Shown: positions 57,628 through 64,000 of the stretch, one piece after another | Position numbering within the stretch: the first letter of the stretch is position 1 | Layout: each line of letters starts with the position of its first letter | NCBI RefSeq assembly: GCF_014647655.1 | Contig: NZ_BMPP01000009.1 | Span: 114,427-178,426 of the forward strand | From: Deinococcus malanensis | GTDB lineage: Bacteria; Deinococcota; Deinococci; Deinococcales; Deinococcaceae | Direction of reading: 5' to 3' | Length of the DNA: 64,000 nucleotides | Notes under the pieces: model-generated | The model's database searches: none | What the model saw: only the letters and a program-made list of their open reading frames with translations | Told to the model about the DNA's origin: nothing | Made by a program: the position numbers and the translations under genes

Positions 57628-57684
57628 GGCGAGCCTCCCTGACAGGCGAGTCGAAATTTCCTGTCCCAAAAAGTGTGACGAGTT

Positions 57685-57912
57685 TCAGGGCAGCTTTCCT
57701 GTGCAGCGAGTAAAGGGCATCAGAGGCATCGCTGGAATCCCTTTCATGTGAAGCGTCGGTTCCATCGGAAGAGCCAGAAAGGGTGAGCCACCTCTGCAGA
57801 CTGCCCTCCCCCTCACGGCGGTATGTTCTGGCTTTTTACAGTCGGGGTCATGTCCTTCGCCAGAGCCATGGGGCAAGGGCTCCACCACTACCTCATGGTT
57901 CAGGTCAGACAT
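57685..57912 (-). CDS. doubtful small ORF
   Basis: 75 codons from ATG 57912. Opens SDLNHEVVVEPLPHGSGEGHDPDC with Cys and His, and later CRGGSPFLALPMEP; no ribosome-binding site or known motif. The reading could be chance. Confidence 0.2.
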   Translation of the reverse strand: MSDLNHEVVVEPLPHGSGEGHDPDCKKPEHTAVRGRAVCRGGSPFLALPMEPTLHMKGIPAMPLMPFTRCTGKLP

Positions 57913-58001
57913 CGTTGCAGGAAGACTGGATAGCCCAAGGCCCGGACCGGAACGCTTTACCGTGACGTTCCTGTGTGGAACGAGTGGCTAGTGTGCCTGA
58001 A

Positions 58002-58313
58002 ATGACTGCTCAATCCCACCTCAATGCAGCCCATCTGCGGGAAGATCTGCAAGCACAGGTCCCGCAGGACGTGCTCGTGTACGTCGAAGGGCGCCCAGAA
58101 GGTCTGTCCGGAGCATTTCTGATCACCATCAAGCAGGCAGCGTCCGTGGACGGGCAGGTATATGCGGTTGAGATGCCGTTTCAGACCCTCTCCTGGGCGG
58201 CAGAGTCCCGCGACGATCTGGCCCATGCCATGATCCAGTTCGTCTTCCGGGAGTTGGACGCCGGCCTTCCCCCGGCGGTCAACAACGGGTACGTCCGGCG
58301 GCCCATGCGCTGA
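58002..58313 (+). CDS. hypothetical protein
   Basis: 103 residues from ATG 58002; GTGs at 57975, 57984 and 57993 are in frame. Helical opening (SHLNAAHLREDLQAQVPQDV), then beta (VLVYVEGRPEGLSGAFLITI, GQVYAVEMPFQTL) and a last helix (ESRDDLAHAMIQFVFRELD). No family recognised. No clear ribosome-binding site, but codon use is normal for the backbone. Confidence 0.5.
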   Translation: MTAQSHLNAAHLREDLQAQVPQDVLVYVEGRPEGLSGAFLITIKQAASVDGQVYAVEMPFQTLSWAAESRDDLAHAMIQFVFRELDAGLPPAVNNGYVRRPMR

Positions 58314-58605
58314 GCGGATCCGGCGAAAGTCGCCACAGACAAGACCAGCACAGACCTAACACAGAAGAGGCACACAGCCGTCCGTGGAGACCCGCGCTGG
58401 CAACAAGCGCTTGAGTCATTAACCCGGTCGCGGATGGTTCAGATGTGCCACCGGCCCAGAACCCCAGATCATCAAGACTCGTGCCAGATGTGACAGGCGC
58501 CAGAACTTTGGTCTTTCTTCACGCCTCAGTTGCAGGCATGCGCGTGTCTTTCCTCAGGGTCTAAGGTGAGTTCACACCATCTTGCGTCGCCCAAAGGAGC
58601 CATGT

Positions 58606-59550
58606 ATGCATCACCGTCAGCTGGGCAGGACAGGTATCGAGGTTTCAGAAATCGGGTTCGGCGCCTGGGCCATCGGGGGGGACGCCTGGGGTCCGGTCGA
58701 GGACGCCGCCTCCATCCGCGCGATGGAGCGGGCGCTGGAACTGGGGGTCAACTTCATCGACACGGCAGACGTATATGGCAACGGGCACAGCGAAACGCTG
58801 GTCGCCCAGGTCATCAAAAACCGCCGTGATCAGATCGTCGTGGCCAGCAAAGGCGGCCTGATGGGCCACCACCGCGATCCGAAGCGTGAGCCTGTCTACG
58901 ACCGCCCCGAGAAGATCATCTCTGCCTTCGAAGACAGCCTGCGCCGGCTGGACACCGACTACATCGATGTATATTTCGACCACATCTGGTGGAACAACCC
59001 ACGGGAAACAGAAGCGTTCCTCACGGCCTTCGCCCAGCTGAAACAGGAAGGCCGGGTGCGGGCCGTCGGAGTCTCGACCGATGATTTCGCGTATGTCCAG
59101 CATTTCAACCAGGACGGCACACTTGATGTAGTGCAACTCGATTACAGCCTGCTTAACCGCAAGGCGGAGCAGCACATCCTGCCGTACTGCCTTGAGCAGG
59201 GCATCGGGGTGGTGGTACGCGGCCCCCTGCGCATGGGCATGCTGACCGGAAAGTTTACGGCCGAGACGCGGTTCCCGGAGGGAGACGTGCGCCACGGCTG
59301 GCCTCAGGAAGACTGGTACCAGACGCAGCTTGATCAGGTGCAGCAGCTGGGTGTGCTGACCTCTCAGGAACGCAGCATGGGCCAGCTGGCCCTGCGTTTT
59401 GTGCTGAATCACCCGGCGGTGTCGGTGGCCATTCCCGGCGGCAAGACCCCGGAGCAGGTTGAGCAGAATGTCGTCGCATCCACCCGGCCCCTGCTGGACG
59501 AAAAGGATGCCCAACACATCGAGACTGTCACCGCGGGAACCCGTGCATGA
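58606..59550 (+). CDS. aldo/keto reductase
   Basis: 314 residues. TIM-barrel NADPH oxidoreductase: opening MHHRQLGRTGIEVSEIGFG, catalytic Asp52 and Tyr57 in FIDTADVYGNG, Lys82 in ASKGG, then a His in YFDHIWW, and the cofactor loop MAIPGGKTPEQVEQN-like AIPGGKTPEQVEQ near the end. AGGAG precedes the ATG at 58606. Overlaps the SDR gene by ATGA; the following genes of the operon are also NAD(P)-dependent, so the three may process a sugar. Confidence 0.92.
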   Translation: MHHRQLGRTGIEVSEIGFGAWAIGGDAWGPVEDAASIRAMERALELGVNFIDTADVYGNGHSETLVAQVIKNRRDQIVVASKGGLMGHHRDPKREPVYDRPEKIISAFEDSLRRLDTDYIDVYFDHIWWNNPRETEAFLTAFAQLKQEGRVRAVGVSTDDFAYVQHFNQDGTLDVVQLDYSLLNRKAEQHILPYCLEQGIGVVVRGPLRMGMLTGKFTAETRFPEGDVRHGWPQEDWYQTQLDQVQQLGVLTSQERSMGQLALRFVLNHPAVSVAIPGGKTPEQVEQNVVASTRPLLDEKDAQHIETVTAGTRA

Positions 59551-60320
59551 CTGCCCAGGGCCGTATGGCGCCAGATGCTCTGTCCGGGCAGGTGGCCCTG
59601 GTCACCGGGGCCAGCAGTGGGCTGGGGCGCGCCACCGCACCTGCTCTTGCCCGGGCAGGCGCCGACCTTGTCCTGCTGGCCCGCAGCGAAAGCGATCTGC
59701 TGGCCGTTGCGCGCGAAGCTGAATCCCTGGGGAGACGAGCACTGGTGTGTCCGGTTGACCTGTCCTCGGGACCAGCTTTGATGGAAGTGGTGCAGCAGGC
59801 GGTGCACTCACTGGGAGGCCTGGACATTCTCGTGAACAATGCCGCCACGGACGTACCCGGACCGGTAACCGACCTCAGCGCCCAGGACTGGGACCGCGTT
59901 CTGGACGTCAACCTGCGCGCTCCCTTTCTGCTGGCCAAAGCTACGTTTCCGCACATGCAGCGCGCAGGACGCGGCACGATCATCAACGTGTCTTCTGTGG
60001 CAGGCAAACGGGGCTGGGCCAATGGGAGTGCCTACTGCGCCTCGAAGTTCGGGCTGACCGGATTCACGCAGGCGCTGGCGGCAGAGGGCAAACCGCACGG
60101 CATTCGGGCCTGTGTGGTCTACCCCGGCGGCATGGCCACCGGCTGGGGCGCCTTCGAACCCCAGGCACGCGAAGATCAGAAGCCGCCTGCCGCACCACCG
60201 GTGGACGCCCTTCCGCCTGACCGGGTGGCGGATCTGCTGGCCTGGATGTGTGCTGCGCCGCCAGAACTGGTGCTGAACGAGGTCATCGTGACCCCTCTGA
60301 ATGAAGGCGGGTGGCCGTGA
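59547..60320 (+). CDS. short-chain dehydrogenase/reductase
   Basis: 257 residues. Classical SDR: TGASSGLGRA for NAD(P) binding, NNAATD, and the catalytic Ser-Tyr-Lys with NVSSVAG and SAYCASKFG. ATG overlaps the aldo/keto reductase stop. A 22-bp gap leads to the epimerase gene. Substrate unknown; context suggests sugar or polyol. Confidence 0.93.
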   Translation: MTAQGRMAPDALSGQVALVTGASSGLGRATAPALARAGADLVLLARSESDLLAVAREAESLGRRALVCPVDLSSGPALMEVVQQAVHSLGGLDILVNNAATDVPGPVTDLSAQDWDRVLDVNLRAPFLLAKATFPHMQRAGRGTIINVSSVAGKRGWANGSAYCASKFGLTGFTQALAAEGKPHGIRACVVYPGGMATGWGAFEPQAREDQKPPAAPPVDALPPDRVADLLAWMCAAPPELVLNEVIVTPLNEGGWP

Positions 60321-60342
60321 TGGACCTGACGCAGGAGTCTGT

Positions 60343-61272
60343 ATGAAGGTGCTGATCACAGGTGCAGGAGGGAATCTGGGCCGGGTGCTGGCGCCCGCCC
60401 TCCAGGACAACGGCTATACCCCTGTCTTGATGGACTTCCGGCCGCTGGACACCCCGTATGAATTTATTCAGGGGGACGCAAGCAGCAAAGCAGATGTGTT
60501 CCGGGCCGCTGAAGATGCAGACATCATTGTTCACGGCGCCGCGCTGCACGGCGTTCACCTTCAAAACCATTCCAGGGACGAGTTCTGGAAACTCAACATG
60601 GAAGGGACCTACCACGTCTATGAGGCAGCGCGTGAGCACGGCATCAGGAAGGTGCTCCTGTGCAGCACCATGGGCGTGTATGGCGCGAGTATCAGTGTGC
60701 CGGACAGCAGCTTTGCAGTCGTCACGGAAGACCTGCCCTGTCTGCCAGGAGACTTCTACGGGCTGACCAAGACGCTTGCCGAGGAACTGGCAGGCTTTTA
60801 TAGCCGGAGCCATGGCATCCGGACCATCTCGTACCGCCTCGGCATGTTCGTCCCCGAAAACTTTCTGCGGTACGGATTCCGGCTTCTCAAGGGCGGAGTG
60901 GACGACCGGGATGTTGCTCAGGCTTTTTTGCTTGGCCTGAAGAACGACACGATCATGTTTGACGCCTTCAACGTCATGGCCGCAGTCCCTTTCTCGCTGG
61001 AACAGCTGCCTCAGTGGAGGGAAGACCCCAGGGCCCTGCTGGAGTCCCGGTTCCCAGGCATTGCAGATCTGGTGACCCGGCGCGGAGAAAACATTGATGA
61101 GCTGCTGGGTGCCTGGGGGCATGTGTACTGGTCCATCGAGAAGGCCAGGGCCGGGCTCGGCTACCAGCCCGGCTATAACTTTGCGGAATTCTACCGGGCA
61201 TTGCAGTCAGGCAACGACGCGCACTATCCCTTCGCGGATCTTCCCTGGTGGGGTGTGCCCGAGCAGACCTGA
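60343..61272 (+). CDS. NAD-dependent epimerase/dehydratase
   Basis: 309 residues from ATG 60343 after GGAG. Extended SDR: LITGAGGNLGRVLAPAL, DFRPLD, DIIVHGAALHG, LCSTMGVYG with the Ser/Thr, and YGLTKTLAEELAGFY with Tyr-x3-Lys. Most like uronate dehydrogenase or nucleotide-sugar epimerases. It closes the three-gene operon; the reaction cannot be fixed. Confidence 0.88.
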   Translation: MKVLITGAGGNLGRVLAPALQDNGYTPVLMDFRPLDTPYEFIQGDASSKADVFRAAEDADIIVHGAALHGVHLQNHSRDEFWKLNMEGTYHVYEAAREHGIRKVLLCSTMGVYGASISVPDSSFAVVTEDLPCLPGDFYGLTKTLAEELAGFYSRSHGIRTISYRLGMFVPENFLRYGFRLLKGGVDDRDVAQAFLLGLKNDTIMFDAFNVMAAVPFSLEQLPQWREDPRALLESRFPGIADLVTRRGENIDELLGAWGHVYWSIEKARAGLGYQPGYNFAEFYRALQSGNDAHYPFADLPWWGVPEQT

Positions 61273-61610
61273 GCACCTGCGAGCACTTGCATGCCTGAGC
61301 TTCTGACGCCGCTTCAGCGTGCTGGTCGTCGCACTGGTTGACCGTTGTGCGCCTTACCCAACCTGCCCTGTAGGGAATCAGGGAGTCTCTGCGACCCTCA
61401 GGCCTCCTGGTTTTTCCATGGCCGGGAAACTGTGGGCTTCAGACACTTGCTTTCGCAGAGCGCTGCGCCACCTGGGCGACATGCCCCTGGCGGCTGCAAA
61501 TCTCCTCAGGGTAAGCACCGACGATCTCCTCAGGACGAATGCCCGGGAGAAGTGGGCTAAAGTGTCTTTACCCACACAACCAGACCGCCCGAGTGAAGGC
61601 GGAAGGGCAG

Positions 61611-61636
61611 GCCCCACGGCTTCGTGGGGCTCTTCT
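61611..61636 (+). terminator. possible terminator
   Basis: GCCCCACG/CGTGGGGC with a GCTT loop, then TCTTCT; a weak T run. Confidence 0.45.
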
Positions 61637-61930
61637 ACCCTTCGGTGAGTACATCAGGAAGAATGGACCGAACAACGATGGTATTTATGGCCGGTCATGG
61701 CCGCACCACAAGGGCTGTTTCTGCTGAAATGACCTCGGTGTACGCCAGCGTGGAAGCCTCGTCCAGGCGGGACGTCCTGAGGCAGCCGACATGGAAATCA
61801 GGTATCCGCCAGTGACCCCTTGGACGCTGAGCCGCTGCAGCGGACATGGAGAGGCACTAATCGCAAAACCGGAAGCACAATATCCAGGACGCACGTCTAC
61901 TGCGCTGGTACAGACGGCGCTGAAAAGCTG

Positions 61931-61974
61931 AACGAGCCATTGCCCAGTAGCTAACGAGCCATTGCCCAGTAGCT
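61931..61974. repeat. 22-bp perfect tandem duplication
   Basis: Two adjacent copies of a 22-bp unit beginning AACGAGCCATTGCC, without mismatch. Confidence 0.9.
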
Positions 61975-62073
61975 ATCGTTGCGGCGGCTGATGCTCAAGA
62001 CAAGCGAACAAGCCGGAATGGCCTCGGTCTCGTTCACCCCGCCTGCTTCATCGCGCGGCGCCGAACCACCCCT

Positions 62074-63024
62074 CTACTGTCCTGTGGCAAAAGCGCTGTT
62101 GGCAGCAGTCATCGCCTCAACCATCTTTGGACCACCATGACCTTCATCGTCTACCAGGATGAATTGGCTGCCCGGCCAGGCCTGGTGAAGCTCCCAGGCG
62201 AATCCTGTCGGCCCGCTGACGTCGAACCGTCCGTGGATCAGCACTCCGGGAATGTGCTTCAGGGCTTCCATGTGGTCGAGAAGGCCCCGTCCGGGCAGGA
62301 ACGCAGCGTGCTTCCAGTCATGCGTAACGAGGGTAGCGAAGTTCTGCTGCGTCACCGCGTCCGTTGCGCTGAGCATGTGACCGGGCTGCCAACTGGGATC
62401 CAGAGAAACATGCGTTTCCTCCCAGGCAGTCCACGCCATGGCAGCTGCCCGGCGGGTTTCAGGGTCTTGGCTGGTGAGGAGGTCGTAATAGGCGTCCACA
62501 ACGCGCTGACCGGGACGCATGTGCCTAGCTTCAACAAACTACGCCCACTCCCGGGAAAACAGCAAGCCCACCGTTTCGGTAATCCACCGCACGTACTCCG
62601 GAGATGTGGTGGCGATGGCAAAGCAGACGATGCCACTGACCCGCTGCGGGTGCTGCTGTGCATAAGCCAGGGCAAGGGTCGTCCCCCAGGAGACGCCGTT
62701 AAGAAGCCAGCGGTCAATGTTCAGATGCGTTCGGGGGACCTCCATGTCTGTAATGAGCGTTTGCGTGGTGTTGGTAGGCAGGGTGGACAGATTCTCGATG
62801 GCCAAAGGGCGGCTACGACCACACCCATGTTGCTCGAATCCGACAATAAAAAAGCGCTCGGGATCAAAGCGCCGCCGGTACCCAGTTGCCATCCCGCCTC
62901 CCGGACGCCTGTGGAGGTACACCGCGCGTTGCCCGTGAGGATTTCTGGAAACCTCCCAGTAAATCTGGTTACCGTCACTGACTGCAAGCATGCAAGAGTC
63001 GAAGGGATCCAGCGCAGGGAACAC
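62074..63024 (-). pseudogene. pip: proline iminopeptidase, broken by in-frame TAG
   Basis: Alpha/beta hydrolase family S33. Readable from about 63024 (FPALDPFDS) through YWEVSRNPHGQ, GCGRSRPL, SWGTTLALAYAQQHPQRV (nucleophile in GVSWGTT), then a TAG at 62539-62541, and in the same frame FVEARHMRPGQ, MAWTAWEETHVS, LIHGRFDVSGP (Asp) and DEGHGG (His). The oxyanion motif is HRRPGGG instead of HGGPGGG, and FEQHGCG replaces DQRGCG. Besides one stop these changes indicate decay. No frameshift is needed. Confidence 0.85.
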
Positions 63025-63166
63025 AAACTCGATTATTGCCCGCGATGACGCACCACTGGAGACCAATCCTTGCCCAATCGAGGGCACAGACGGCTCCAGG
63101 GTCTACAAGATGCCCATTTCGAGGCTTGGACCACCAAAGGCCTTTGGTTAACAGACGCGAATCCTG

Positions 63167-63742
63167 CTATACGTCCTCCCATTTCCTCTGCTCCGCCGAT
63201 GCATCCAGATGATCAGCGCCCAGTTGATGGCCCCGAGCTTCTGAGATGGCTTCATGCAGACCAGCCAGCGCACTCTGTACCCCATGCTTTCTTCCTCCAA
63301 TAGCAGGTTTCAGACGTGCCAGAAAGCCCCGGCGCCCCATTCCAGCTGCCTGTAGCTCTATGTCCCGGGCTGCAGCTACAGCGCGGGTGGCCTCACTGAT
63401 GCGATCCAGGTCATCGCCGCGAATCTCAAAGACCTTCCCGGCCTGCAGGACTGAAGCCGGATTTACACTGTGTACCCCGAGCTCTCCGTGCATCAATGTG
63501 GTCAGGTGAGCCCCATGTCCCATGTCCGAGTCCAGGCGGAGGGGTGAGGACGGCCGCATCAGGCGCTGTCCATGGATGGCCATTACCATAGGCGGAGTCA
63601 TCCGGAGCAACACAATCCGTAAAGAAGGCTGGCGACTCAAGTGATTCTGCAGGGCTGCTACATTCTGTCCCACCTGGTAGAGGACCTGAGGCTCGCTTCC
63701 GGTGAGGTCCGCCAGGGAGCGGGAGGCATTGTTATGCTGCAT
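63167..63742 (-). CDS. hypothetical protein
   Basis: 191 residues from ATG 63742 (GTG 63763 in frame). No family recognised. An alpha/beta part (LRIVLLRMTPPMVMAIHG, LYQVGQNVAALQNHL), a charged middle, then FEIRGDDLDRISEATRAVAAARDIELQ with a helical basic end (HEAISEARGHQLGADHLD). No good ribosome-binding site. The gene starts downstream of the rRNA terminator. Confidence 0.5.
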   Translation of the reverse strand: MQHNNASRSLADLTGSEPQVLYQVGQNVAALQNHLSRQPSLRIVLLRMTPPMVMAIHGQRLMRPSSPLRLDSDMGHGAHLTTLMHGELGVHSVNPASVLQAGKVFEIRGDDLDRISEATRAVAAARDIELQAAGMGRRGFLARLKPAIGGRKHGVQSALAGLHEAISEARGHQLGADHLDASAEQRKWEDV

Positions 63743-63828
63743 GGTTTTACTGATTGTAGGCACGCACCATCACAGCACTCTGACCCCCGTTTGCCAACGT
63801 ATTGAAGACCAGAAATAGAGAGGGCAGG

Positions 63829-63866
63829 CAAAAGAAAAGTACCCCAGGCTTTTCAGCCTGGGGTAC
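63829..63866 (-). terminator. terminator right after 16S rRNA
   Basis: Minus strand: GTACCCCAGGC/GCCTGGGGTAC, 6-nt loop, then TTTTCTTTT. It begins 36 nt after the mature 3' end of 16S, so 16S is transcribed without 23S. Confidence 0.9.
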
Positions 63867-63900
63867 TCGTGAACGCATCTGGTGTTGTCGACGTGACCTA

Positions 63901-64000
<100 letters not shown>

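Larger units (their letters stand above)
61273..62073. other. gene-poor stretch, 800 bp
   Basis: No supported gene. A frame at 61319-61648 has a short helix-turn-helix-like piece (LAAANLLRVSTDDLLR), possibly a remnant of a regulator gene, but no start. The rest reads like decayed coding DNA. A hairpin (61611) and a 22-bp tandem repeat (61931) are listed separately. Confidence 0.4.

Overview
The window is GC-rich bacterial chromosome from a member of Deinococcus. The signs are a response regulator that reads like the DrrA radioresistance regulator of D. radiodurans, an ArgR/CoaBC/HemC gene set of Deinococcus type, and a 16S rRNA gene whose 3' end is followed at once by a terminator instead of a spacer and 23S gene. 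Apart from the stretch 39.1-57.0 kb the window is host backbone; that stretch is a mobile island inserted in a tRNA-Arg gene.

1-38.6 kb: housekeeping genes. In order: pyridoxal kinase (cut by the window edge), a DmpA-type peptidase, exopolyphosphatase, a zinc-ribbon coiled-coil protein, an MFS permease overlapping endonuclease III, tRNA-Trp, two tandem lipoprotein subtilases, an NmrA-like protein, CutA, the accD-accA-phosphatase-khpB run, prmC, a phosphoesterase, a flavin reductase, a GHL10 glycosidase-like protein, dnaX, 3-hydroxybutyryl-CoA dehydrogenase and thiolase, a MarR-P450 pair with a perfect operator, asparaginase, hemC, coaBC, argR, the DrrA-like two-component pair, a class III nucleotide cyclase, a UbiA/MqnP prenyltransferase, and tRNA-Pro and tRNA-Gly.

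39.07-56.96 kb: an integrated element of about 17.8 kb. Its left end is an orphan 5' half of tRNA-Arg(TCT). Its right end is a tyrosine integrase and an intact tRNA-Arg, with a 27-bp identical core at both junctions and a near-identical pair of putative integrase arm sites inside each end. Cargo: a TnpB gene whose start codon seems to be lost; a divergent cluster of two small secreted paralogues, a large usher-like exported protein and an Ig-fold chaperone-like protein; an SRA-HNH modification-dependent nuclease; an HUH Rep-like protein; a vWA protein; a methyltransferase-phosphatase-coiled-coil operon; and a four-gene operon of unknown proteins that starts with a DIP1984-like protein. A 21-bp inverted repeat, CTACTT-N9-AAGTAG, lies upstream of the nuclease, upstream of the methyltransferase (two copies) and upstream of the DIP1984-like operon. 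This suggests one regulator controls these modules as a unit, and it is the best candidate for an undescribed system here.

57.0-64.0 kb: backbone again. A membrane coiled-coil protein, an aldo/keto reductase-SDR-epimerase operon, an 800-bp gene-poor stretch with a 22-bp tandem duplication, a proline iminopeptidase broken by an in-frame TAG, an unknown gene, and the 3' end of 16S rRNA on the minus strand.
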